Assembly (NCBI GenBank): GCA_037367405.1
Contig: JAZKJV010010132.1
Location: forward strand, 496,001 to 560,000
Source: Ottelia alismoides
Taxonomy: Eukaryota; Streptophyta; Magnoliopsida; Alismatales; Hydrocharitaceae
DNA length: 64,000 nt
Direction: 5' to 3'
The notes under the pieces are model-generated. The model saw only the letters and a list, made by a program, of their open reading frames with translations. It did no database searches and was not told the DNA's origin. Positions 35,804 through 47,837 of this stretch are shown here, in pieces (the stretch's first letter is position 1; each line of letters starts with the position of its first letter). The position numbers and the translations under genes were made by a program.

Positions 35804-38443
35804 TGTTGGACATGTGAGCCCACGGCGAGCCATTATGCAATAAATGTTATTGCAAATATCATTCCCTGATCTGAAATGAAGAATAAATAATTTACATAAT
35901 AGGTCCCTATGTACAACTAGGGTGATGTACCATGGCTATCTTGATGATCATACCGTTGTTGATTCAATAATTGAATTATAGAGGCTGGTGCTTGGATGAG
36001 TATCTAAAGAGTTAGATTGAGGACTCATCAAGCACCATCAAATGATTGTTAAGAGATGATCTCCAGCCTGAGTAGGAGATGTCAATCCTTTCTCACATAG
36101 GCTGATATCTGACCAACCTCTTGATGCAGGTCCTCTGCATGGGAATAGTGATTCGGAGGTGTCAGATTAGTTAGGTCAATAGGTTGACTTAACGAGATCG
36201 AGATAACCTAAGTCCTATGTTGAATGCTGTCACAGCATAGGCACGCATCCTCTGACCGGAGACAGATGCATTGATATATGTCTGAGTATGTACATTTGGC
36301 AGACCGATAGGTTGATGGCCTAACCAAGGTCTACACATCGCCGAGCTGGTGTGCATATAAGGGCATATGAGTAATACGATCTCTCAAAGGGATCACACAG
36401 GTTCACTACTGAACCGGAAGACATGAGCTCACTCATGAGATATTGGGAAGAATCAAATTCCATGCACGGTCGTCTCGCTTTGGAAGCTTGACTGAATTTG
36501 TAGGTTTGATATATACTTTTGGAAAGTATATGATCGAGACCTAGGTATGATATATGCTTTTGAAAAGTATATGATCGATACCAAATCCCAATGATCAAAT
36601 GAGAAACTTAGTTTCAAACCGTGAAGAAGACAGTATAAAATTGATCTCGATCTTCGGGTTGACCATGGGTCTTCCTGTATGCACGATGTACAGGTATTGG
36701 GAATACTCGAGGGTGATGTGATCATAAACGATTGTATATCCATGACGCTTCCATTCCGAGGGAGTGATGAAACAAGTCTAGATTTTAGTGACTCCTCTCA
36801 GTAGAGAAGCAATCTGATCTTAGTCCAAATGTTGGACATTGGTCTGAATGAGATTCAGATGCAATGAGAAGATTAGATTTGCGGTCTTGATTTAATCAAG
36901 CATATGTGGAGGTTCGTAAGATCTGTATTTGAGATAAAATCTCAGCATCCAAGTCACTATACGTGGAACAATACAATCGCCATGTCCTTATCTCCAAGTA
37001 TCTGCGAAGAAAGCACATTATTCTTGAAGGAGTTCAAGAATAATTCATTTGATGAATTCTGTATCCAAGCATTGAGAAAATGGATAATTAAATATGATTT
37101 AATTATCATGAACAATATGAATTTGATTCCTATTATAAGAAGAGATGTCCAAGATAGTTAAATGTGATTTAATTATCAAAGATATGAATAACGTGAATGT
37201 GATTCATGTTATTCGGGCACATGAGAAAAGAGATCTAAGATGATTAAATGTGATTTAATTATCATGGATATGAATAATGTAGATAGCACTATCCATATTA
37301 ATCATACATATTATAAATATGATTTATAATATATTAGAGAGAGAGAGAGAAACTATGTAAATAGCATTTGTTAATTATTTATGTGAATTGGATTCATATT
37401 AAGTAATTAATTAGAAATGTAATTTACAAATTAGTTTGGGTTGTGAATTTGATTCACATATTTTTCGATGGAGTGATTGAAATATTCACAAATTAATTTG
37501 GAATTAATTTTGTGGATAATTATGTGATAATAGTTATCACAAATTATTAAGAGATAATATGATATAATAAAAAGGAGATAATAAGCCACCATTGATGAGG
37601 TGGCGTCACCCATGAAAAAGTCATGGGTGACGCCCCATTTTAAGGAGGCTACATTATCTCCATTTTATTATCTTGATTAATCTCTTGATAAATTTATTTA
37701 TGTTTAATTAAAATGTGTTGATAATGTTGCAACATATATTTAATTTAAATATAAATAAATGTTGTTGTTTTTAACCAACAACAATCATAGCCATTGATCA
37801 TTACATAGACCAAGCATGGCCGTTGGATCTATGTGTCCCATGGATTGAGATCCATTGGATCCTAAACTAGCATAAAAGGAGGGCTAGCCTAGCCTTTCTA
37901 AGTACATTATTAAGAGTTGTACAAGGTTACAACTCTCTCTCTCTCTCATATTCTCGCCCTCTCTCTTTCTCTCCTCCAAAAGATGGTCGTCCATCTTGTG
38001 TTGAGAAAGGAGAGACTCTCGGCATTCGCCTTCGACGACTCGAGGATCTCCTTCTTCTTTGGAGTTGCTTGCTCTAAAGGAAGACGACGGATTTCGCTTG
38101 ACGAAATCAGGGGGTCCATCGCTTGGATCTTCATCGAGGATTGCGGGAGGAACGCGACTCATCATCGTGCCCGCAAGTGCATTCTTCGTGGATTGGATTT
38201 AAGACAGGAGGATCTATTGTTTGGGATCTCATGATCGCAACCACGCTTCAAGAGGTATTCCTTATACTTGTGGTTTGATGAAACGATCCGAGAAGTGTTC
38301 TCATGATCACGTGGTTTCATCTTTAGTTTTGAAAAATTTTAATTTCCGCCGCATCTAGCGACTAGTGCGACTAATTGCTCCGATTGCATACGATGCGATC
38401 GACACGCTTCCGTGATGCGCTTAAGGATTCTCAATATCCTTCA
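35804..38443 (+). repeat. Copia B 3' LTR (2,640 bp, full length)
   Basis: Begins TGTTGGACATGTGAGCC and ends TCAATATCCTTCA. Clearly related to, but diverged from, the A LTRs. It contains a (GA)n run near 37335 and a (CT)n run near 37928. Confidence 0.92.
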
Positions 38444-38448
38444 CTGCG

Positions 38449-39600
38449 AACTTAATAACACACATATGAGGACTGGAACATATCTCTGGGGTAAGTGATG
38501 TGAAATGGGAGCTCGAATCGGGATGAAAGAGGGTGCCTTCGGAGATAAGAAAGGAATCGATGTGAATTGATGATGAAAGAAATGGACGGGGAATATGAGC
38601 ATGAAGGTGAAGATGAGGATTGTGATACGGACTTATTGGATGGAACAAGTTATCGAAATGAAGCTTGAATAAACTAGAATAAATTAGAGAATCAAGGTAG
38701 TTGATATATGGGATATACCTGGAAGGGAGAAAGAATAAGATGGGTACAGAACACCAGCCTATGATGGAGCTTATAGGCTATTGGGTCTCCACTTAACCAT
38801 TGTATCTCATGTGGAAGCTTGAGCAAGGCATGATCAACATCGCAACACATCGTCAAGGGTTGAGGATCTAGCCTGAGAAGTCCCTCCATCATCGCTCACT
38901 ACCAGTATCACTCTCTATCACGGAGGAGGAATAGGGATAGGTATATTCTCGTAAGAATGAAGGGGTCGACTGGATGGTTGAAGGAGATGGATTTTTGTGC
39001 AAAGAATGAAGGATGTTGGGCAGTTCACAGGCAATGGTTTCAACCACTTCTAGTTAGTGAATGAGTTATCGTTAGAGAAGGTTAGGGGGTTGGCGTGGTT
39101 AAGGGTAGTTATGCGAAGAGGTTATAGGTGGAGGTTGTCATAGATGGTATCATCGGGGAAATTGGGTGAAGCAGGCGGTGGCGTATATAAATAACCTTAA
39201 TTGTTTTTTTAATTGATGTGTCTATGTGTTATATATATTCTTATAAACTGTGTTAAAATTTTATGTTTTTTTCCAATCATTAAAATTCATATAACAAATA
39301 ACATTAATTTGTAAATAATAATATATACATCATTTAACTTTTTAAATAACAAATAATAATATAATTATAATAAATATTATATATATAAAAAGGTAAAAAT
39401 ATTATATTGTGCATATTACTTATGTTGATTTCAGATTCTACACGAAATTTGTATATCTTGAAAAGATATGCAAGCTTCATTTTGTACATTTTTTTACTCT
39501 AGCCAATTATTATAGATTTTACATTGTTTTTCATATTTATCTATTTTTATTGGGCCACACGGCACAATCACAACCAATCACCTCACCCGACCTTTCATAA
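38449..39600. other. Host intergenic DNA, no recognised gene
   Basis: Continuation of the host sequence interrupted by A and B. The short frames on minus (38421-38648, 38692-38892) have no recognisable domain. Strongly AT-rich from 39190 to 39560. Confidence 0.45.
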
Positions 39601-41630
39601 ACAAGCGCCCTTGTTCCTCACCATTTGATCGAAGTCAAACAATTCTTATTTGATCAAGCACGCCTCAACTCCAGCCGCTTGATCACTTGATCAAGCGCAC
39701 CAGGGCCGCTTCCTCACGCTTTTTCGCTCCTCCATATGATCTTGATCAAACATATGGATAGTCATCCCCAACTCTGACTCCCTCGACCTCAAAGGGTCGT
39801 GAGTGAACCAGTTAATTATTAAATCAACTCGTATGTTAATTGATATTAATGAATTTCTTAAGTTAGGAAAATAACAACTTAATTTTATGATGATAAATCA
39901 TAGATTTATCACCCTTATACTTAAGCTTTGCTCGTCCTTGAGCAAATAAAGAATGAATAAATAGTTGAATCCATGACCGTGCATGTGAAAGATAAGACTT
40001 GATATTTATGACATGAGTTTTATAAACGATTCTTAAAATTTAAATCCGAACCAAGTCTTGGTCAAAAGGAACTCAACTTCCCTAATTTTTAGACACTTTG
40101 TGTATAAATACACACATACATACACATATACATATATTTATGAGATATGACTTTAAGTGCATACTACATATACATGTGTAGACTCAAGGCTTCGCATGAG
40201 GTTCCAGTTTGAAAATATCTTCATTAGGATCCAACCCTCAACATTATGGAATAAATCTAATCTTTCTTCGATCCACCCTCTCTATAGTTGTTAGACTTAA
40301 AACTGTAGATGGACATGCCAGTTATGGAGGAAACAGATGCATGTCATTTATTTTCTCCTTGCATAGGAACAAGGAATCTCTCAAGTACCTTATTACACAC
40401 ATATATACATACATATATATATATATTGTTGTTGATCAATGTGCCTGACAAAAGAATTTTGAGACGTTTGTACTTGTTTTCATGGGAATGCACCGGGATG
40501 TATCTCTTTTGAGTATCTATCATACCTTCTATACCATACTTGTATCGCTATACAATGCAGAGCCCTTTTTTGGTACTAGTCCGACTCATAAAAACCTAAA
40601 AAAATTGGTCCAAGTGGACACTAAAATGGTTGGGAGCACTAACCTTATGTGGAAATTCTTTTGAATTTGACTTTGCAATGTAAGAGCTTTTCACTTTCTT
40701 TTCATGTTCTTTTTGGCTAACTCCATTGCGTTTATCTAGTTGGCGCACAATGATCAACAATTAAAATGATTTCACGTATACTGGCACTTAGGTTTATCTC
40801 AAGATGACACGAGAACTATGTTCTCATACTGGCTAAGATGCTGACACTTAGGTTTCATGAAGCCTTCATTTATTCTATGCCATCCTTGAGCATCATAAAA
40901 TCATGTTCAAACTCAGAATTCTCACCCTAACTCTTCAGGCGAAATCAAACCTCATCACATTGTTCATGTGATCGTGTATGTGAAGTGCAAGTCATATTCT
41001 TTTAAGGAAGAGATTAAACACACAACATAACATGCATATCTTTCAAACAAGGGAGTTCAAGTATTTAAGTCATAGACCCAAGTGACCAAGAAAGGTTAGA
41101 CTCTAAGTCAAGTGTCAATTTAAACCAAGTATCGTACACTACACAAGTCTTTTGTGCAAGTGAAATTGTCATGGACAAAATCATTTATTAGTTATTGTTT
41201 TTGCTTGAATTTTAACTTTGTTACTATTTATTATTACTATTATTTATTAGAAAATAAATGTATATATATAATAATGTATTGTGGAGTTAAAACACTTTAT
41301 ACCCGTTTCAAAAATAATCTGTAAAACTTTTTTTACAAACACGATAATTAGATATATAAAAAAATTCAAAACATTTCACAAAACATTTTTACAAACATTT
41401 TCAAATCCTCATACCCATAGCGCATAACACTAATATAAAATATGTGAAAGTACGAGCTATGAATAAAGTATATATGCAAAATACACGCACTTCTTAGTTT
41501 ATGCTATGCCCTCATGGCACAATGAGAAAAGAAAGACATAGCTCATACTAGGTATAAAGAGGAAAACATTACAAGAAAGTGAAATTGGTATGATTACCCT
41601 AGACTCAGGCTTTAAATGGTCGAAGTGTAG
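39601..41630. other. AT-rich non-coding repeat-like DNA
   Basis: It contains TTGCTCGTCCTTGAGCAAA near 39930 and a duplicated 'GACACTTAGGTTT' phrase near 40780-40860, wording I associate with non-coding parts of plant Gypsy elements. No LTR pair, primer-binding site or coding domain could be assigned. (TA)n and (ATAC)n tracts occur near 40090-40430 and 41260. Confidence 0.35.
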
Positions 41631-41631
41631 G

Positions 41632-42007
41632 ACTACAACAATAACAACAAAGTTTTTTCCACAATTAAGCAGGGCCAGCTACATGGATTCTATGCCTCAT
41701 TCAGATCTATATTGGCTCAATCTCGAGCTTATATCCCAAAAAACTAAGACCCCTTCGTATATCCTCATTTCAACACTTCTTTGGTCATCCTCGGTCTCTC
41801 TTAGCTAACTCAGCATCCTAAAAACCGCATCTCCTAACCGGTGCATCAACTGACTTCAATTGTAAATGGCCAAACCTCCTTAAACAGTTTTCTCGCATCT
41901 TATCCTTAATTGGAGCAACACTAACTTCCCTTCTGATTGTATCCGGTTGAATGTGATCTTTACGTGCGTGCGTATGTGTGTATCTACACATCCACATTAG
42001 CATTTTC
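41632..42007 (-). mobile_element. RTE-type LINE, 3' part (interrupted by the solo LTR)
   Basis: The minus frame at 41818-42007 gives the C-terminus typical of plant RTE LINEs: MLMWMC, then RKDHIQPDTIRREV, then APIKDKMRENCLRRFGHLQ and DAPVRRC. The 3' end is a (TTG)-type tail, seen on plus as CAACAATAACAACAAAG at 41637-41653. Upstream sequence of the same LINE resumes at 45907. Confidence 0.88.
42003..42007. repeat. 5-bp target-site duplication of the solo LTR, left (TTTTC)
   Basis: TTTTC precedes the LTR and recurs at 45907-45911. Confidence 0.9.
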
Positions 42008-45000
42008 TGTAACATCCGGATCCGCACACGCCCAAATTCGATCCGATTAGGGTCCGCTTAACCCAATAAAGTTGTCACTCGGCATTAGATGACTCAAAAC
42101 AATCAATTGATCGTGAATCAGAAGTTGTTCGGGCGAAATCTACCAAAAATCAATCGCATTGTGATGCATCCGAAAAAGCCGCTATGCAAATTCGGAAACC
42201 GCGAAGCGAGTCGAGACGCCATAAAATCCAATTCAACAAAACAAGACCAACGAAATTGACCGTTCATCAATCGGAGGTCATTTGGTATTTTAAGTTTACA
42301 AAATTTAAATCCAAACCAAAACCGTATTTTGAAAATTTGGGGGTTCAAAACCCGATCGGAAGTGTATCAATATTAGACTCATGTTGATCGTCGTTCTGTG
42401 ACGGTCAAAATGAGCCATTATTCGTCAAAATTCGAGAATCGAGGTGCGAGTACCATCAACTTTTGTATGCCAAATAAATGAAAAAATATGACTATTTAAT
42501 TATCTGAACAGACAGGCAGCAACCTCCTCTTTTCTCAACACTCGACACTCTCCTTCCATCCATTTGGCCAACAATTGAGATCCTCCTACCCTTATATATA
42601 ATTATAGCCGTAAGGAACCCCATACCCCTCCCTCTCTTTGCTGAAAATCAAACTGCAGCAACAACAGTTACATCTCTTGCTGGAGCTATTTCCCTTCTTG
42701 CATTCTCCAGCAATTTCCTCACTTCGAGTTGCTCCCAACTTGCTATTGCAACCACTAAAGAGGCAAAATCATCCATTTTCTTCATGATTTCAAGAGGTAC
42801 AATCCATTCCTCTTCTCTCTTGCTACCATACATGTTATTCTCCACATATTTGAACACCACGATTGTCTTGTTGATTGTGTATGTGCCAAATTCCTCATTT
42901 GCAAGAACCGTAACATCAAGTTACATGTTGATTTCACTAAAATTCCTGGGAAAAGAGCCACTATTGTTATTTTATCATATACACAAAGACGCAGTGGATA
43001 TATGAGTTAGTAATTGATCCAGATGTTTTGATTTAATTGAAAAGGTATGTCTGTGCTATGAGATCTGATTATTGTATGACGAATTCAATTTATAGAAGGT
43101 ATTGTTTGTGCTCTGTCTGTGCTCTAATTGCTTGTGTCCTGATTACTATATGAGATTTTAAATTTTAAAAAAGGACCAACCTGATTAATGCTCAATGATT
43201 TATTTCAAAAATTCAAATTTAAACAGTTTGGTTACTGCTTAAAGCCAAAAAAAAGATGATTTAACAATCATGATATTTCACTGGAATTGAGTTCATATGC
43301 AACCATTGCCATTTCTTTTATGTTTTTACAGTTGTACATTAAATCAATAATATCTTATTGTATAAATATAGTCACAAATACTACTTTGAGTTTCTTTTAA
43401 TATGGGACATAAACTTTTAATTCGAGAAATGCCAACGGTCTCCAAGTAAGCTTTTGGTACATTGTAACATGTGTGATCAGATCACAAATTACTACTAACC
43501 TCCTGTCAATTGCTGTTGGTAGTGTTTAATTACATGGTTACAGTAAGTGTAATTGCTGCTGGTAGTGTTTAACCAAAGAACAAGCTAATCAGATATGTGT
43601 GTGTGTGATATAATGAATAATCCTAATATACAAAAATAAAAGTTATTGTGACTTACCCTTGCCATACTATTAAATATAGATGATCATCTGTCACATGCAC
43701 AATCCATGGAAAAATAGAATTTTTCAATTATTGTTGAAACTTTCACAATAGAGAAGGCAAAATTCACAATGTAACATTCAGAAGGTTGAATCGAAAAGAT
43801 CTCGTACATGGCAATGAAAGGAAATAATTCAGAAATAGTGATGGCGTCGGTTACATACTTAGGACATATATTGAAAAGGAAGCAGATGTCTGAGTAACAT
43901 GATCGACCATATAACAGATGTTTGACCAACAGGTCTGACCATATCATCTAGAATGATAGAGTACGCCAAGTCATTGTTTCAAACTTCCATCCATCAGTTG
44001 CAGACATGTAAACATTTAAGGCTTGACTTGTGTACTTCGTCTAGTCTTTTGTCGCCAACGATAATTAGGCAGTGGTATCTCTGAAACTCATTTTAAGGTT
44101 GTGATTTCTGAGAATTGAGATAACTAAATGTTGGTTAAATATTAAATACAATCATAAATCAAATAGTGTTGAGAAACACTTAGATGGGAATTTAGGGTTT
44201 GTCTCGAGATCCAACTGATAGTTACAAAACTCATGAATTTAGAAATGATAATCTGAGGTATCAAGGACCAATCATCTGCATGACTTCATCCCTTAGGTAT
44301 ACTCTACTATCTACTAAATTCTATTGATGATGTCGTTGACCAAAAGAACTAGATATGTATAGTAAAAAAGGATTGATAACTATTATTGCCGGTCATGGTG
44401 ACCCTCATACCTAACCGTACAAGGACGCGGTGACCCTCAACTGGGCAGGAGATAGGAATCCCAATTTGGGTAGCGACCGCTTAGTGCGCGGGTCTAGGAT
44501 CCCAATCTTTTTCACGGTTTTTATGCGAGCTCACCGTATTTTTACGCCTCGTTGGGATCCAAACTTTTGACCAGTTCCACTGACCATTTGTTTTAGGATA
44601 CCCATGCGAGGGAAATTAGGTTTTAGTTTTGACCATTATCGGTCGGGCTTGTTCTGCGGTGACTTTTCCAGAAAGTCTCTCTCACCCGTCTCTAGGGCGT
44701 AGTTTTGGAATAGACCTTTCTCTCTACTGGACCGCACTTCCAGTTAGAGCGCAAGATGGAAGAGACCTTTTGTAGGCTACCTCACCGCTTGAGTTATTTA
44801 CTTCCGTCGGCATACTTGGCAATTCTACATCCAAATCATCCGTGTCTACATCTAAGTCATCTAGAATTACATCTGAGACAGTTACAGTTGAGTGTTGGAG
44901 GAGTTACAATTAAAGTTGAGTTGGTAGAAAGTGACTAAAATTGGATTTGAAATCCTCATAAGCTAGTGGACGTGTTAGGAACTTAGTTACGATGCATTAT

Positions 45001-45906
45001 ACAATACCGTACCTACGGAGGCACCCCAACCCTAAGGCATTATTCACATCTTAGAGTCATAGTGTGGGGTTATACAAAGATCACGACCATAAACTATCCA
45101 CTGAACTTAAGAGTTTAAATAGAATCAATAATAAGTTAAAAAGCTAAACCATCCCCATTATAAAACTCCATATTTTAGTTTTTTGTATAACACGAGATTA
45201 ATAATTATATGTATATACATACATACGAGTAATCAATTATTACAGACAAATATATAAGACTATAAGGCAATTGCATAAATTATGCGTATGTCATCAACTA
45301 TTACGTAATAATATGAAATACATGTGGAAATGGAAAGAACTTTAAGCATTCATCACTGTAGCATTAAAGCCTCTTTCTCAAACAAGTAGTTGCAACTTTT
45401 ATTTGTTATGCCTTTCTACTTGTTTCTTTTATATCCATAATAAATGCTTGTTTATTTTATAATATGAATCATGGATGTACCAACGCTCGCTGATACCTCT
45501 TCCTGCTAACATGTTTTGGCAGGCAAGGAGCCTGTTGCTCAGTAGTTGTTGATAACTTCAGAAGTTATATACCAGACGGTGCAATCTCTTTTGGTTCAGC
45601 TTCTTTTGTTGCAGCTTTTGTACAATTTTATTATAGATGTTGTTTCCTCTTTAGTCTGTTGTCGCGATATGTGAATGTACAATCATCGTTATGTACATGT
45701 TGTAAATTTATATATGAAAATTAATGAAAAGAAAGTTGGTGACTCTTGTTGGTATGTTGTTATGTGGTGATACAATGTTACTTGAATGTGAATGTCATAT
45801 GTAACTTCAACGCTAAATATTTCCCCCAAAATTTCACTTAGTGTGATGTCTGTGAATGAAATAATGAGAATGCGGCCTAAAGCACCCGGATCCGAGGGGG
45901 TTTACA
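42008..45906 (+). mobile_element. Solo LTR, 3,899 bp, Tekay/Del-like Gypsy chromovirus type
   Basis: Starts TGTAACATCCGGATCCG and ends CGGATCCGAGGGGGTTTACA; these ends are imperfect inverted repeats of each other. It is bounded by the 5-bp duplication TTTTC. No primer-binding site, polypurine tract, coding domain or second LTR lies between the ends, so this is a solo LTR left by LTR-LTR recombination. Long LTRs opening with TGTAACAYCC are characteristic of Del/Tekay chromoviruses; that assignment is by resemblance. A TATA-like box (CTTATATATAATTATAG, about 42591) followed by an A-rich leader may be the LTR promoter. Frames inside (42648-42860 minus, 43684-43947 minus) have no known domain. 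Confidence 0.85.
42591..42603 (+). promoter_or_regulatory. TATA-like box inside the solo LTR
   Basis: TTATATATAATTA about 580 bp into the LTR, followed by pyrimidine-rich and then A-rich sequence. Plausible U3/R promoter of the Gypsy element; inferred from position and composition only. Confidence 0.45.
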
Positions 45907-46215
45907 TTTTCATCTCTGCTACTATCATTCTCTGTACATGTCTATAGTTCAGAGGCTAACATTTAGATCTATAGAGTGTATCACGTCTTACGGCTACTTT
46001 CTATCATTTCTTTGATTTTAAAGAAAATTTCTTATCATAGAGAATTGAGAGGCTTCTCTCCACTTTAATCATCCTGCTTTTATTCTATTAGTAACATCTC
46101 CATCAATTACCTCATAATGTTGCAAAATAGATCCCATGTATCTAAAAGAACCCTCTTCTGAATGTTATCATCACCAATCTTCACCTTGTTTCCTTCATTA
46201 TTGCTTCCATTAAAA
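45907..46215 (-). mobile_element. RTE-type LINE, RT C-terminal part (continues 41632-42007)
   Basis: On minus, the remnants read in the order EGNKVKIGDDNI near 46200-46160, a GSI/LQ-type region near 46120, then RHVQRMIVAEMK ending at the LTR insertion. After skipping the LTR, the C-terminal frame of 41818-42007 follows directly. The copy is 5'-truncated near 46215, where LINE similarity ends abruptly. Confidence 0.85.
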
Positions 46216-46299
46216 GTGAGGAGCTTTGAAGGTTATGGATAGAAACATGGAGAGTTTTAGATGAACGTGGTTTGAATTAGCTTACAAATTTATTAATTG

Positions 46300-46390
46300 T
46301 TATTTAGCGTAGCAAGAAAAATACCTGAAGTCTGGAAGAGAAGTATCGTGGTGCCTCTTTATAAGAACGATTGCGTCAATTACGAGTTGC
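46300..46390 (+). mobile_element. Small RTE-type LINE RT fragment
   Basis: The plus frame reads ARKIPEVWKRSIVVPLYKND and then VNYE. This is the RT region that in plant RTE LINEs reads PxxWRxSxxVPxYKNKGD followed by NYRGI. It lies on the strand opposite the neighbouring RTE copy and covers a different part of RT, so it is either a separate insertion or an inverted 5' segment. Confidence 0.65.
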
Positions 46391-47500
46391 TTCCAGATCG
46401 AGAGAGAAAGGGATGGAGATATAGGTTTGTGAGATGACTTCTATGCGAGACAACACTTTTAATTTATGTGGTTCCTTCCCCTCTCGAAGGAGGTTAATTT
46501 ATAGGGCGTGATAAGCCCCTCGCATAGTCTGCCCCTCACCACTCATGCCTGACTTGCAACAGTCCCGCATGAGACTCAGTTTTCACACAACTGCGGGCTC
46601 GTGCCACTTCCGTCGACAGTCTCAACACGAGGTCACCTTTGATATATTCAAACAAAACTTACAATAATATACAATGTCTAATGATTCATTTGGTAACCAT
46701 CTTATAGCTATGAACTTTTGAATCTCACATGATTCTACATTATTTTTAAATAAAAGTCACAGCTAAATTTGGACTTTATCTATGGATAAAGAGGCTTAAA
46801 GTCAAGATAAGCTACTTAAGATAAGTGGTAACAACTTAATTATGTTATACAATATCTCTTCACAATACAGTCCCCCTTTCTCATTCTTCAAAATAAACGA
46901 ACAAAAATGATGGATAAACCTTACTTGTCACTTATCTTACCTTATTTTTTATCCCTCTACCGGAAATACTAGATACATCCGGAATGGCTACAATGATATA
47001 AACCTGGGATGCAAGCAAATGAATACAATATAGATACAAGTGTTACAATATCTTTATCCATTTTTAAATACTAATATAGATGCATATATATATATATATT
47101 AACGGATATGAAAAATATGTTACCATATTCTTAAAGAACTGATACGAAACGGATACCAATGACATACAAATAATATGTGAAATACTTTATATATTACTTT
47201 AAATATACATGTATTGAATGGAACACACATGATATAAATATACTTTTATCATAATAATTATATCAAATACGGTCAAAGAAGGTGGAAAATTATGTACGGT
47301 TAAAGATAAACCTACAATAATATTTACATATAAAAATATATTTACGGATACATCAATGTCTAATTTAAAATAAATACAATTATAAAAAATTATATAAAAT
47401 GAATAAGTAGCAAATTAGATTCGGATATATCCATACTCGTTTGCACCGATAAATATTACAAACCCAATTTATTGGAAACCGATTATGTCCCTTTGTTCCG
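46391..47500. other. Intergenic DNA upstream of the SCAMP gene
   Basis: 46391-46640 is moderately GC-rich and unassigned. 46640-47460 is AT-rich, with TATGATATAAATA-type repetition. No coding frame recognised. Confidence 0.45.
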
Positions 47501-47780
47501 GTTTGACGCATCCCCAATCTTTCTCTGGTTACGTACAGAGGTTCAAGTGGACCCTACCTGACCGTTCAGAGTTGACGTAGACAAAAAAATTCCTGACCTT
47601 TCTCGGCCCCCATTTTATTAATCACTTCCAGTTAGTCGCACACGGTGAACGGGAGCAGCTCCAAGCAAACGACCACCGCCCTTCCCTTCCAAGACCAGCA
47701 ACTTTTCCGCGATCCTCGAAGCAGCGCAGCAGACGAGCGTCCCCTCGGATTCCTGCCTCGAGTTATCATCCTCTTTCGCC
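47500..47780 (+). promoter_or_regulatory. Promoter-proximal region and 5' UTR of the SCAMP gene
   Basis: The sequence shifts from AT-rich to GC-rich across 47560-47640. A TTTTATTAATC motif near 47611 is a weak TATA candidate about 170 bp before the ATG. The leader 47640-47780 has no ATG in the SCAMP frame. Confidence 0.5.
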
Positions 47781-47837
47781 ATGGCCAGGCGTTACGACCC
47801 CAACCCCTTCGACGAGGACGACGTCAATCCCTTCGCA
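47781..47837 (+). CDS. Secretory carrier-associated membrane protein (SCAMP), first coding exon
   Basis: Encodes MARRYDPNPFDEDDVNPFA and ends at a phase-0 GTAAGG donor. The N-terminus RYDPNPFDE...VNPF with repeated NPF motifs is diagnostic of plant SCAMPs. These are four-helix membrane proteins of the trans-Golgi network, early endosome and plasma membrane, and the NPF motifs recruit EH-domain endocytic partners. The membrane-spanning core would be in later exons. None was found to the right: the following 16 kb of the window is LINE, SINE, Copia and LTR sequence. The gene is therefore partial here, with intron 1 either longer than 16 kb or cut off. Confidence 0.85.

Larger units (their letters stand above)
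29725..38443 (+). mobile_element. Copia B: same family as A, opposite strand, with a gutted 5' LTR (8,719 bp)
   Basis: The 5' LTR is 29725-30370 (646 bp), the primer-binding site TGGTGTCAGAGCC is at 30373-30385, the polypurine tract (CTAGTGGGAGAT) precedes 35804, and the 3' LTR is 35804-38443 (2,640 bp). The internal region is homologous to that of A end to end but inverted. Integrase (33535-33723, ending ISIDDYV then a stop) and other pol traces are visible; no long frame remains. Head-to-head with A, with only 196 bp between their 5' LTRs. Confidence 0.9.

Noticed and set aside
42591..45720. A host gene with a TATA box near 42591 and a last exon near 45530 (GTTTTGGCAG acceptor)
   Set aside because: Both lie inside one 3.9-kb LTR bounded by a 5-bp duplication; the promoter-like and 3'-UTR-like signals are better explained as LTR signals.
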